Below, in pieces: positions 42,720-52,694 of a stretch of DNA of 64,000 bases. Position 1 is the stretch's first letter, and each line of letters starts with the position of its first letter. The stretch comes from Rhodoferax sp. GW822-FHT02A01 (GTDB lineage: Bacteria; Pseudomonadota; Gammaproteobacteria; Burkholderiales; Burkholderiaceae_C): contig NZ_CP152376.1 in NCBI RefSeq assembly GCF_038784515.1, positions 4,774,001 through 4,838,000 of the forward strand. Reading direction: 5' to 3'. Position numbers and translations under genes: made by a program. The notes beneath the pieces are model-generated. The model was given only the letters and a program-made list of their open reading frames with translations, ran no database searches and was not told the origin of the DNA.

Positions 42720-44510
42720 TCAGAACGCATCCAGCGCCATGCTGGTCACGCTGTCAGCGCCTTCAACAATGGCATCGCGCACACCGGGTACCTGGCTCAG
42801 GATGTGGTCGGCGTAAAAGCGCGCGGTGGTGATCTTGGCCTGCATGAACGGCACGTCGGTGCCTGCAGCCACTGCCTTCTCTGCCACCAACAATGCGCGT
42901 GCGAGCTGCCAGCCGGCCATGACATTGCCGGCCAGCATCAGATAAGGCACGCTGCCTGCAAACACCGCATTCGGGCTGGCCTTGGTATTGCCAGCCACAA
43001 AGTCCACCACCTGCAGGAACGCCTCGCGCGCAGCCTTCAGGCGCTTGGCTACGGCCGCTGCGTTTGCCGAACCGCTTTGCACCAGCTCGGCTTCGGTCGC
43101 TGCGATCTGGCTGGCAATGCCTTTGGCTGTCTGGCCACCGTCGCGTGCCGTCTTGCGGCCCACCAGGTCGTTGGATTGGATGGCGGTAGTGCCTTCGTAG
43201 ATGGTGAGGATCTTGGCATCGCGGTAGTACTGCGCCACACCGGTCTCTTCGATGAAACCCATGCCGCCATGCACCTGCACCGCCAGTGAAGTCACGGTCA
43301 GGCTCATCTCGGTGCTGTACCCCTTGACCAGGGGCACCATGAATTCATAGAAGGCCTGGTTGGCCTTGCGCGTGTCGGCGTCCGGATGGTGGTGGGCGGC
43401 GTCGTAGGCACTGGCAGCAACCGATGCCATCGCACGGCAACCCTCGGTGTAGGCGCGCATGGTCATGAGCATGCGGCGCACATCGGGGTGGTGGATGATG
43501 GGTGCTGCGCTGGGCATGGAGCCATCTACCGGGCGGCTCTGCACGCGTTCGCGGGCAAAGGTCACGGCCTTCTGGTAGGCGCGCTCGGCCACCGCGATGC
43601 CCTGCACACCCACCGCATAGCGGGCCGCATTCATCATGATGAACATGTACTCCAGGCCGCGGTTCTCCTGGCCTACCAGATAACCGATGGCACCGCCGTG
43701 ATCACCGTACTGCAGCACGGCCGTCGGGCTGGCCTTGATGCCCATCTTGTGTTCGATGCTCACGCAGTGCACATCGTTGCGCGCGCCCAGGGAGCCGTCC
43801 GCGTTGACCAGGAATTTGGGTACCACAAAGAGGGAGATTCCCTTCACGCCTTCGGGCGCGCCCTGCACGCGGGCCAGCACCAGGTGCACGATGTTCTCGG
43901 CCATGTCGTGCTCACCCCAGGTGATGAATATCTTGGTGCCGAAGATCTTGTAGGTGCCATCCGGCAGCGGTTCGGCACGGGTGCGCACGGCGGCCAGATC
44001 GGAGCCCGCTTGCGGCTCCGTCAGGTTCATGGTGCCGGTCCAGGCGCCGCTGACGAGTTTTTCCAGATAGACCGCATTGAGTTCGTCAGATCCTGCGGTC
44101 AACAAGGCTTCAATGGCGCCGTCGCTCAGCAGCGGACACAGCGCAAAGCTCAGGTTGGCGCTGTTGGTCATTTCGATGCAGGCCGCGCCAATGGTCTTGG
44201 GCAGGCCCTGGCCGCCGAAGTCAGCCGGGTGCTGCAGACCTTGCCAGCCGCCTTCTGCGAATTGCTTGAACGCCTCCTTGAAACCCGGCGTTGCGGTGAC
44301 CACACCGTCCTTCCAGCTGGTGGGGTTCTTGTCGCCTTCCCAGTTCAGGGGAGCGAGCACGCCTTCGGTGAACTTGGCGGCTTCCTCCAGCACAGCCTGT
44401 GCCGTGTCCAGCCCTGCATCGGCAAAGGCCGGGATTTGGGCAATCTGTTCGATGTTGGCAAGGTGCTCGATGTTGAACAGCATGTCCTTGACGGGGGCAA
44501 CAAAACTCAT
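42720..44510 (-). CDS. Acyl-CoA dehydrogenase (DmdC-like subfamily)
   Basis: FAD-dependent acyl-CoA dehydrogenase of 596 aa, the length of the subgroup with an extra C-terminal domain that includes DmdC. Features are TGTMNLTEPQAGSDLAAVRT, the substrate region RNDVHCVSIEHKMGI and the catalytic-Glu segment LTIYEGTTAIQSNDLVGRK. The start at 44510 (MSFVAPVKDM) is the family start. It passes electrons to ETF, encoded just upstream by etfBA, though a terminator separates them. Chain-length or substrate specificity cannot be told. Confidence 0.9.
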   Translation of the reverse strand: MSFVAPVKDMLFNIEHLANIEQIAQIPAFADAGLDTAQAVLEEAAKFTEGVLAPLNWEGDKNPTSWKDGVVTATPGFKEAFKQFAEGGWQGLQHPADFGGQGLPKTIGAACIEMTNSANLSFALCPLLSDGAIEALLTAGSDELNAVYLEKLVSGAWTGTMNLTEPQAGSDLAAVRTRAEPLPDGTYKIFGTKIFITWGEHDMAENIVHLVLARVQGAPEGVKGISLFVVPKFLVNADGSLGARNDVHCVSIEHKMGIKASPTAVLQYGDHGGAIGYLVGQENRGLEYMFIMMNAARYAVGVQGIAVAERAYQKAVTFARERVQSRPVDGSMPSAAPIIHHPDVRRMLMTMRAYTEGCRAMASVAASAYDAAHHHPDADTRKANQAFYEFMVPLVKGYSTEMSLTVTSLAVQVHGGMGFIEETGVAQYYRDAKILTIYEGTTAIQSNDLVGRKTARDGGQTAKGIASQIAATEAELVQSGSANAAAVAKRLKAAREAFLQVVDFVAGNTKASPNAVFAGSVPYLMLAGNVMAGWQLARALLVAEKAVAAGTDVPFMQAKITTARFYADHILSQVPGVRDAIVEGADSVTSMALDAF

Positions 44511-44530
44511 GACAAACTCCAAAAAGATAC

Positions 44531-44559
44531 AAAAAAAGGGCACCACTCTGGATGCCCTT
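44531..44559 (-). terminator. Rho-independent terminator after etfA
   Basis: Read leftward, AAGGGCA / TGCCCTT form a perfect 7-bp stem around a 10-nt loop and are followed directly by a T run (A run at 44531-44537 on the + strand). It would cut or reduce readthrough from etfBA into the acyl-CoA dehydrogenase gene. Confidence 0.8.
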
Positions 44560-44573
44560 CTAACCTGCGCAAA

Positions 44574-45506
44574 TTACAGCGCCTTGACCAGCTCCGGTAC
44601 TGCGGTGAAGAGGTCCGCCTCCAGACCGTAGTCCGCCACCGAGAAGATCGGAGCCTCGCCATCCTTGTTGATGGCCACGATCACCTTGGAGTCCTTCATG
44701 CCCGCCAGGTGCTGGATGGCGCCACTGATGCCTACGGCAATGTAGAGCTGGGGTGCCACGATCTTGCCGGTCTGGCCCACTTGCCAGTCGTTGGGCGCGT
44801 AGCCCGCATCCACCGCCGCACGGCTTGCACCCATGGCCGCATTGAGCTTGTCGGCCAGTGGGGTGATGACCTCGGTGAACTTCTCGGATGAACCCAGGGC
44901 ACGGCCGCCGCTCACGATGATCTTGGCGCTGGTGAGCTCCGGGCGGTCGTTCTTGGCAATCTCCGAGCCCAGGAAGCTCACGCTGGTTGCTGCGACGACT
45001 GCACTTGCAGTTTCCACTGCAGCACTGCCACCGGTGGCAGCTGCCGGGTCAAAGCCCGTGGTGCGCACCGTCAGCACCTTGGTGGCATCCAGCGCCTGCA
45101 CCGTGGCAATGGCGTTGCCCGCATAGATGGGACGCTCAAAGGTGTCGGGGCTCACCACCTTGGTGATGTCGCTCACCTGACCCACATCCAGATTGGCGGC
45201 AATGCGCGGCGCAATGTTCTTGCCCGAGGGCGTGGCAGCCAGCACGATGTGGCTGTAGTTGGCTGCAATGGCCAGCACCTGGGCGGTGACGTTTTCTGCC
45301 AGGCCGTGGGCCAGACCGGCCTCATCGGCATGGATGACCTTGGCTACACCGGCGATCTGGGCGGCTTGGGCGGCAGCGGCTGCAGCGTTGTGGCCAGCCA
45401 CCAGCACGTGCACATCGCCACCGAGCTGGGTGGCTGCGGTGATGGTGTTGAGGGTCGCGGGCTTGATGCTGGCGTTGTCGTGTTCGGCAATAACGAGGGA
45501 TGTCAT
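44574..45506 (-). CDS. etfA: Electron transfer flavoprotein subunit alpha
   Basis: FAD-carrying subunit (310 aa) of ETF, which moves electrons from acyl-CoA dehydrogenases to ETF-quinone oxidoreductase. The C-terminal FAD site is plain: [30 protein letters not shown] and [20 protein letters not shown]. It lies 26 bp after etfB and ends in a terminator. Confidence 0.95.
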   Translation of the reverse strand: MTSLVIAEHDNASIKPATLNTITAATQLGGDVHVLVAGHNAAAAAAQAAQIAGVAKVIHADEAGLAHGLAENVTAQVLAIAANYSHIVLAATPSGKNIAPRIAANLDVGQVSDITKVVSPDTFERPIYAGNAIATVQALDATKVLTVRTTGFDPAAATGGSAAVETASAVVAATSVSFLGSEIAKNDRPELTSAKIIVSGGRALGSSEKFTEVITPLADKLNAAMGASRAAVDAGYAPNDWQVGQTGKIVAPQLYIAVGISGAIQHLAGMKDSKVIVAINKDGEAPIFSVADYGLEADLFTAVPELVKAL

Positions 45507-45532
45507 GGTGTGTGTTCCTTGTCGCTGTGTTC

Positions 45533-46282
45533 TTAGATGACTTTCGCCTCGTTCTTGAGCTTGTCGACCAATGTGGCCACATCGCTCACCTTGATGCCGG
45601 CGCTGCGGGCCGGAGGCTCGCTGACCTTCAAGGTCTTGATGCGCGGGTTCACATCCACCCCCAGATCTTCGGGCTTGACGGTCTCCAGCGGCTTCTTCTT
45701 GGCCTTCATGATGTTGGGTAGCGTCACATAGCGCGGCTCGTTCAGGCGCAGATCGGTGGTGATGATGGCGGGCAGGGTCAAGGACAGGGACTCGGAGCCG
45801 CCGTCGACTTCACGCGTAGCCTTCAACTTGCCGTCCACGATCTCGACCTTGCTGGCAAAGGTGGCCTGGGGCCAGTCGCCCAGGGCCGCCAGCATCTGGC
45901 CGGTCTGGTTGCAGTCGTCGTCGATGGCCTGCTTGCCCAGGATCACCAGGCCGGGCTGTTCCTTGTCCACCAAAGCCTTCAAGAGCTTGGCTACCGCCAG
46001 GGGTTGCAGGTCGGCAGCGGTTTCCACCAGGATGGCGCGGTCTGCGCCAATGGCCATGGCGGTGCGCAGGGTTTCCTGGCACTGGGCTACACCGCAGGAG
46101 ACGGCGATGATTTCGGTGACCACGCCCTTCTCTTTGAGGCGCACAGCCTCTTCGACGGCGATCTCGTCAAAGGGGTTCATGCTCATCTTGACGTTGGCAA
46201 TATCCACGCCTGTGCCGTCGGTTTTGACCCGGACCTTGACGTTGTAGTCCACCACGCGTTTGACCGCGACCATTGCTTTCAT
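45533..46282 (-). CDS. etfB: Electron transfer flavoprotein subunit beta
   Basis: AMP-binding subunit (249 aa) of ETF. Begins [20 protein letters not shown] and has the conserved [19 protein letters not shown] and [17 protein letters not shown]. The ATG at 46282 is preferred over an in-frame start at 46330, which lies beyond the promoter palindrome. It is the first gene of the leftward etfBA unit. Confidence 0.95.
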   Translation of the reverse strand: MKAMVAVKRVVDYNVKVRVKTDGTGVDIANVKMSMNPFDEIAVEEAVRLKEKGVVTEIIAVSCGVAQCQETLRTAMAIGADRAILVETAADLQPLAVAKLLKALVDKEQPGLVILGKQAIDDDCNQTGQMLAALGDWPQATFASKVEIVDGKLKATREVDGGSESLSLTLPAIITTDLRLNEPRYVTLPNIMKAKKKPLETVKPEDLGVDVNPRIKTLKVSEPPARSAGIKVSDVATLVDKLKNEAKVI

Positions 46283-46319
46283 GCTTGCTGCTCCAGAGTT
46301 TGTAATGGGGTGTTCGGAA

Positions 46320-46335
46320 TTGACGTGCACGTCAA
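46320..46335. promoter_or_regulatory. Perfect 16-bp palindrome in the etfBA promoter region
   Basis: TTGACGTGCACGTCAA is self-complementary. It lies 38 bp upstream of etfB. The form resembles operators of regulators of acyl-CoA and branched-chain catabolism in proteobacteria; the regulator is unknown. Confidence 0.6.
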
Positions 46336-46364
46336 CTCTTTTGATTGTATGCGGCTAATTATCC

Positions 46365-46392
46365 AAAAAATAGCACGGTCGTACTATTTTTT
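46365..46392. promoter_or_regulatory. 28-bp dyad between mscS-like gene and etfBA
   Basis: Arms AAAAAATAG (46365-46373) and CTATTTTTT (46384-46392), with ACG/CGT pairing further in, leave only one mismatched pair and the central GT. It is an operator candidate, and its T-rich end could also terminate transcription of the mscS-like gene, which stops 13 bp away. A -10-like TACAAT (leftward strand) lies between this dyad and the 46320 palindrome. Confidence 0.55.
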
Positions 46393-46405
46393 ATTTCGCC
46401 TCTCG

Positions 46406-47686
46406 TCAGCGCTGGTGTATTACGCGCTGCGGGTACGGAATATCGATCTGGTTGGCACGCAACGCCGCCAAAATGGCCAGATTGATGTCGGACTTGAGGT
46501 TGCCCTGCCCGTTCTGCGGGTCTTCTATCCAGTACCCCAGGGTGAACTCCAGGCCATCGGCTCCAAAGTTGGACAACGTCGCCGTGCAAGGAGGATCCGA
46601 GAGCACCCGAGGCTGACTTTGTCCCGCCTTGAGCAAGAGCGACCGGACCAAATCCACATCACTGTCGTACCCCACCGTAACCACCGTGGACTGGTAGATA
46701 CGCGGATCGGCCAGGGACAGGTTTTCGACCCGGCTGGTGATCATTAGCTCGTTGGGAACAATGGACTCCCGCCCGGTGAGCGACCGGATCACGGTGTAAC
46801 GGGCATTGATCTGGGTTATCAAACCCTCGAAGCCGTCCACGCGCACGTTGTCCCCAATGCGCATGCTGCGCTCGGCCAGGATGACAAAGCCGCTGACATA
46901 GTTGGCGGCGAGCTTCTGCAAGCCCAGTCCGATACCGACGCCGACCGCACCACCCAGCACCGACAGCGCCGTCAAGTCAATCCCCACTGCGGAGAGCGCC
47001 AGCATCAGACCCACGAACATCAGCAAGGCACGCGTGGCATTGCTGATGGCCTTGCGCAGGGACAACTCGCCGCCGGTGGCGTTGCGCAGCACCCTGGATT
47101 CAATTCCGGCGGAAATCCAGAGCGTGAATATCAGTACAGCCCCGCCGGTGAGTGCGCCCTCCAGCACATTGCGCACCGACAGCGTAGTAGAGCCCACTTT
47201 CCAGGTGATCATGTCCAGCTCATTGAGTACCACCGGAAGCAGTCCGCTGACCCACAGCACCATGATCAACCAGGCTACCCAGGATATGGTTTGCTCCAGC
47301 GGACGTACCCACTTGGACTCGCTGAATGCCACTTGAAGCACCTTGACGCCCACGCGAATCACCAGCAGGGACACCAGCACCGGGATGGCCACTTTGAAGA
47401 GGGCCACCGACACATGTTTGGCAAGGATCTCGCGCGCAACAAATGCCAGGCACAGCAACGCCAGCGGGAACAGCACGCCATCGATATTGCGCCGCCCAAA
47501 CCAGATGGAGCGCTCCTCCTGCAGACCCAGACCGCGCCGCAGCCCGCGCACCAATGCCCAGGCCAGCAACACGCAGACCAGCAAGGCCGCCAGCTCTATC
47601 AGTACCGTGGTCTGGGCAAAGGCATTCAGCCAGCCTTCAAAATCGTCTATGGGTTCGGGTGCAGGGATGATTTGCACGATTGCCAT
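46406..47686 (-). CDS. Mechanosensitive ion channel family protein (MscS-like)
   Basis: Membrane protein of 426 aa. Several N-terminal helices precede the MscS pore and beta domain: VLGGAVGVGIGLGLQKLAAN is the pore helix, with GFVILAERSMRIGDNVRVDG and PNELMITSRVENLS following. It probably opens on membrane tension and protects against osmotic downshock. The N-terminal extension places it among the medium-length MscS paralogues. Confidence 0.9.
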   Translation of the reverse strand: MAIVQIIPAPEPIDDFEGWLNAFAQTTVLIELAALLVCVLLAWALVRGLRRGLGLQEERSIWFGRRNIDGVLFPLALLCLAFVAREILAKHVSVALFKVAIPVLVSLLVIRVGVKVLQVAFSESKWVRPLEQTISWVAWLIMVLWVSGLLPVVLNELDMITWKVGSTTLSVRNVLEGALTGGAVLIFTLWISAGIESRVLRNATGGELSLRKAISNATRALLMFVGLMLALSAVGIDLTALSVLGGAVGVGIGLGLQKLAANYVSGFVILAERSMRIGDNVRVDGFEGLITQINARYTVIRSLTGRESIVPNELMITSRVENLSLADPRIYQSTVVTVGYDSDVDLVRSLLLKAGQSQPRVLSDPPCTATLSNFGADGLEFTLGYWIEDPQNGQGNLKSDINLAILAALRANQIDIPYPQRVIHQR

Positions 47687-47708
47687 GGGTTCCTCAACTC
47701 CAATCTAT

Positions 47709-48662
47709 TCAAAGTCCCGCAAGGACGCGCACGTGTGCTTCCACACTGCGGGCCAGTGCGTCCAGGTTGTAGCCGCCTTCCAGACAGGAGACGATGCGTC
47801 CCTGGGCATGGCGTGCTGCAACTTCCATCAGTTGCAGGGTGATCCATGCATAGTCGCTCTCGACCAGACCCATCTGCCCCAGATCGTCTTCACGGTGGGC
47901 ATCAAAGCCGGCGCTGATCAAAACCAATTCTGGGCGGAACGCATCCAGAGCAGGAATCCAGCTGGATGCCACCAATTCACGGATGGCTTCACCCTTGGTA
48001 TAGGCAGGCACTGGCGTATTCACCAGATTGCTGGCCGTGGACGCTGTGCCGCCATATGGATAGAACGGATGCTGGAAAAAGCTCACCATCAGGATGCGCT
48101 CGTCGCCGGCGACGATGTCCTCGGTGCCATTGCCATGGTGCACATCAAAATCCACGATGGCCACCCGCTGCAGGCCACGACGCTCCAGTGCGTAACGCGC
48201 CGCCACCGCCACGTTGTTGAAAAAGCAGAACCCCATGGCCTTGGCGTGGCAGGCATGGTGACCGGGCGGGCGCACATTGCAGAACGCGTTGTCCATCTCA
48301 CCATCCATCACCGCATCCACTGCTGCAACGGCGGCACCTGCGGCACGCAGCGCGGCATCGTAAGTGTGGATATTGATGCTGGTGTCTGGATCGATCTGCG
48401 CATGCTCCGGGCCACCTGCCAGCACTTCATCGCGCAGGCCATCGGTCAGACCGCGTAGCGACGCCACATACATGCGGTCATGGGCTAGCTCCAGATCGGC
48501 AATGGAGGCCAGAGGTGCCTCCCGGCGCAGCAGCTGTTCGGCCACGCCCTGCGTCTGCAGCCGCTTCTCGATGGCCGCAAGACGCTGCGGGCATTCCGGG
48601 TGCCCTGCCCCCATTTCATGCTGGCTGCAATCGCCGTGAAAAAAGAAACCTGTCTTGTTCAC
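47709..48662 (-). CDS. Histone deacetylase family hydrolase
   Basis: A 317-aa zinc hydrolase of the HDAC/acetoin-utilisation/acetylpolyamine amidohydrolase superfamily. Catalytic and metal motifs are VRPPGHHACHAKAMGFCFFN, IVDFDVHHGNGTEDI and ISAGFDAHREDDLG. Bacterial members deacetylate polyamines, acetyl-lysine or small amides. The gene is divergent from moxR with only 41 bp between, and lies 22 bp upstream of the mscS-like gene on the same strand. Confidence 0.9.
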   Translation of the reverse strand: MNKTGFFFHGDCSQHEMGAGHPECPQRLAAIEKRLQTQGVAEQLLRREAPLASIADLELAHDRMYVASLRGLTDGLRDEVLAGGPEHAQIDPDTSINIHTYDAALRAAGAAVAAVDAVMDGEMDNAFCNVRPPGHHACHAKAMGFCFFNNVAVAARYALERRGLQRVAIVDFDVHHGNGTEDIVAGDERILMVSFFQHPFYPYGGTASTASNLVNTPVPAYTKGEAIRELVASSWIPALDAFRPELVLISAGFDAHREDDLGQMGLVESDYAWITLQLMEVAARHAQGRIVSCLEGGYNLDALARSVEAHVRVLAGL

Positions 48663-48703
48663 CTGAAAACTCGCTTTTCAGAAAATTCGGGTAACGTCCA
48701 ACC

Positions 48704-49624
<921 letters not shown>

Positions 49625-49629
49625 GAGAC

Positions 49630-50628
49630 GTGCAGGCTGCGCTCCCCCACCCCCTATGGCACCCGGTGCAGCATGCGCGTGCCCGGGTACAGCACTTCTG
49701 GGTCAGCCGCCTCAGACCCAGCGACAGCATCACGCTGACCCAGCGCACGGTCTACATCCTGCCCACACGCCCGGGCTGGATGTTGGCTGTCACCCTACTG
49801 GTGTTGCTGATTGCCAGCATCAACTACCAACTGAATCTTGGCTACGTTCTCACCTTTTTGCTGGCGGGTTGTGCCGTGGTGGGCATGCATGTGTGCCACG
49901 GCACCCTGCGCGGCCTGACCCTGCACCTGACGGCGCCCGAGCCCTGCTTTGCCGGCGGTGTGGCCAGCATTCCCATCTATCTGCACAGCCAGCGCAAACG
50001 CACGCGTTATGGCATTGGACTGGCCGTGCTGGGCACGCAGCACTGGACCTGGACCGATGTGCCGCCAGAGGGAAGTGCCAAGGTCACACTGGCGTTTCAC
50101 CCCCGGCAGCGGGGCCTGCAGGCACTGCCCACCCTCACGGCGGAAACCCACTTTCCCATGGGCACGTTCCGGGTATGGACGGTCTGGCGTCCCGCCGCCC
50201 AGGTACTGGTGTACCCGACGCCAGAAATCCATCCGCCACCGCTTCCGCCGGGTGAGCCCAGCGCCGCTGGCGCCCACACGGTACAGCGGCACAACAGCGG
50301 CGAGTTCGATGGGGTGCGGGCCTACCGGCGCGGCGACCCGCTGAAGATGGTGGTGTGGAAAAAAATGGCCAAGGCCGACCAGTTGGTCAGCCGCGACACC
50401 CAGCAAGCCCAACACTTTGAGCTCTGGCTGGACCTGCAGCACACCGGCGTCTCCATGCCACTGGAGGCCAGACTCTCGCGCCTGTGCGCCTGGGTGCTGC
50501 TGGCCAACCAGCAGGACTTCCGTTATGGACTGCAACTGCCGGGCGTGGAAGTCGCGCCGGATAGCGGCGAAGCGCACAAGCGCAGTTGTCTGGCGGCCCT
50601 GGCTCTGTATGGAGCTGCACCGCGATGA
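49630..50628 (+). CDS. DUF58 domain-containing protein
   Basis: A membrane-anchored protein of about 332 aa. Two hydrophobic segments near the N-terminus (LAVTLLVLLIASINYQ, VLTFLLAGCAVVGMHV) precede the DUF58 domain with its signature GEFDGVRAYRRGDPLKMVVWKK. The start is inferred as GTG at 49630, just after the moxR stop; the longer frame from 49408 overlaps moxR and has atypical composition. Function is unknown, but the MoxR-DUF58-transglutaminase trio is a recurrent module. The stop overlaps the next start (ATGA). Confidence 0.85.
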   Translation: MQAALPHPLWHPVQHARARVQHFWVSRLRPSDSITLTQRTVYILPTRPGWMLAVTLLVLLIASINYQLNLGYVLTFLLAGCAVVGMHVCHGTLRGLTLHLTAPEPCFAGGVASIPIYLHSQRKRTRYGIGLAVLGTQHWTWTDVPPEGSAKVTLAFHPRQRGLQALPTLTAETHFPMGTFRVWTVWRPAAQVLVYPTPEIHPPPLPPGEPSAAGAHTVQRHNSGEFDGVRAYRRGDPLKMVVWKKMAKADQLVSRDTQQAQHFELWLDLQHTGVSMPLEARLSRLCAWVLLANQQDFRYGLQLPGVEVAPDSGEAHKRSCLAALALYGAAPR

Positions 50629-52694
50629 ATGTCCTCGACCGTCTGCAGCATCTGCCCCGCGACACGCGCGACACGCTGTTCCTGCTGTGTGTGATTGCCT
50701 GGATCACACTGCCCCAGGTCAACCACCTGCCCCTGTGGTGCAGCGTGATGACGGCGCTGGTGCTGGTCTGGCGTGGCTGGATTGCGGTTCGCGGTGGCAC
50801 CTTGCCTTCGCGCTGGCTGTTGCTGCTGATGCTGTTGGCCGCCAGCGGCGCCACGTTCTACAGCCACCGCACTCTGATGGGCCGCGACGCCGGCGTGACC
50901 TTCATTGTGGTGTTGCTGGCGCTCAAGACACTGGAGATGCATGCCCGGCGCGACGCCTTTGTGGTGTTCTTCCTGGGCTTCTTCACGCTGCTGTCCAACT
51001 TCTTTTTCTCGCAAAGCCTGTTGACAGCGTTCGCCATGGTGATCGGCTTGCTGGGGCTGCTGACGGCCCTGGTCAACCACCACATGCCGGTGGGTCGCCC
51101 GCCTCTGGCACTGGCGGCACGCACGGCGGCGGGCATGGCGCTGCTAGGTGCACCCATCATGGTGGTGCTGTTTGTGCTGTTCCCTCGCATCGCGCCGCTG
51201 TGGGGCATGCCGGGTGATGGCGGGGCCGGGCATACCGGGCTGTCCAACAGCATGCGGGTGGGCAGCATTGCCAATCTGGCGCTAGACGACAGCATTGCCA
51301 TGCGCATCCGCTTCGAGGGCAAGCCGCCGGCCCAGCGCGACCTGTACTTCCGCGGGCCGGTGCTGTCCACCTTTGATGGACGGGACTGGAAGCCACTGCG
51401 CAGCGGCTTTCCCGCGCACATGCAACTGGCAGACCGGCTTGAGGTGCGTGGCGACCCAGTGCGTTACGAAGTCACGCTGGAAGGCAGCAACCAGGCCTGG
51501 TTGCCCTTGCTCGATGCCGCGCCGAAAGCGCCCGCACTGCCGGGCTACGGCGTGCACATGCAGGCGGACCTGCAATGGACGGCGGACCGGCCGATGGTGG
51601 ACCTGGTGCGCTTCAAGGCAGAGAGCTACACCACCTTCCGGCACGGCCCTATGAAGGAGGAACTGGGCTTGCAGGATCTGGTCGAGCTGCCTCCAGGCTT
51701 CAACCCGCGCACCTTGCAACTGGCACAAGACATACGGCGCGACCCGCGCTATGCCCGTGCCAATGCGCCGGCGCTGGTGGAGGTGGTAATGGACAAGCTG
51801 CGCACCGGTGGCTACACCTACACATTAGACCCGGGTGTGTTCGGCACCCACACGGCCGACGAATTTTGGTTTGACCGCAAGCAGGGCTTTTGCGAGCACA
51901 TCGCATCGAGCTTTGTGCTGCTGATGCGTGCACTGGACATCCCGGCGCGCGTGGTAACGGGCTACCAGGGCGGCGAGCCCAACGCGGTCGACGGATTCTG
52001 GACAGTGCGTCAGAGTGATGCCCACGCTTGGGCAGAGGTCTGGATGGCAGGCCGCGGCTGGGTCCGCGTGGACCCCACATCTGCCGTGGCACCGGGGCGC
52101 ACCGGTTCGCTGCAGCGTCTGGTGCCGGTACCGGGACTGGTGGCCCAGGCGCTCAATACGCTGAGCCCAGGCTTCGAAGTCAATCTGCGTGCGCTATGGG
52201 AAGCCACCAACAACCGCTGGAACCAGTGGGTGCTCAACTACTCGCAGGCGCGCCAACTGGACCTGCTGCGCAACATCGGATTTGAATCACCGGGTTGGGA
52301 AGACCTGAGCTATCTGCTCATTGGTCTGATCGTACTGGTCAGTTTGGCAGGCGCGGCCTGGACACAGTGGGAGCGCATGCGCCAGGACCCCTGGCTGCGT
52401 CTGCTGCACGGCGCGGCGCACCGCCTGGAACAGGCTGGGCTGGTCGTGGACGCCAATGCCGCACCCCGGCAGTTGGCGATGGCCTTGCGGAAGCAATGGG
52501 GTTTCGACCCGAGCGGAGCTTCCAGGCAGGCCAGCGCGGATATCCGGCAATTGCACGATTGGCTATTGCGTCTGGAGGCATGGCGCTATGCGCCTGCATC
52601 GCAGGACGCACATGCCACGCGTATCGCGCTAGGTACACTGCAGCGGCAATACCGCCAGTTGCACTGGCCTCAACGAGCTCCCAAGACACCGTGA
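50625..52694 (+). CDS. Transglutaminase-like membrane protein (TgpA/DUF3488 family)
   Basis: A 689-aa inner-membrane protein. About five or six N-terminal helices are followed by a periplasmic transglutaminase-like domain. Its triad is visible: Cys in RKQGFCEHIASSF, His in QSDAHAWAEVW and Asp in GWVRVDPTSAV. A further membrane helix (LSYLLIGLIVLVSLAGAAW) and a short cytoplasmic tail end the protein. TgpA of Pseudomonas is essential, though its substrate is unknown. It overlaps both neighbours by 4 bp. Confidence 0.9.
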   Translation: MNVLDRLQHLPRDTRDTLFLLCVIAWITLPQVNHLPLWCSVMTALVLVWRGWIAVRGGTLPSRWLLLLMLLAASGATFYSHRTLMGRDAGVTFIVVLLALKTLEMHARRDAFVVFFLGFFTLLSNFFFSQSLLTAFAMVIGLLGLLTALVNHHMPVGRPPLALAARTAAGMALLGAPIMVVLFVLFPRIAPLWGMPGDGGAGHTGLSNSMRVGSIANLALDDSIAMRIRFEGKPPAQRDLYFRGPVLSTFDGRDWKPLRSGFPAHMQLADRLEVRGDPVRYEVTLEGSNQAWLPLLDAAPKAPALPGYGVHMQADLQWTADRPMVDLVRFKAESYTTFRHGPMKEELGLQDLVELPPGFNPRTLQLAQDIRRDPRYARANAPALVEVVMDKLRTGGYTYTLDPGVFGTHTADEFWFDRKQGFCEHIASSFVLLMRALDIPARVVTGYQGGEPNAVDGFWTVRQSDAHAWAEVWMAGRGWVRVDPTSAVAPGRTGSLQRLVPVPGLVAQALNTLSPGFEVNLRALWEATNNRWNQWVLNYSQARQLDLLRNIGFESPGWEDLSYLLIGLIVLVSLAGAAWTQWERMRQDPWLRLLHGAAHRLEQAGLVVDANAAPRQLAMALRKQWGFDPSGASRQASADIRQLHDWLLRLEAWRYAPASQDAHATRIALGTLQRQYRQLHWPQRAPKTP

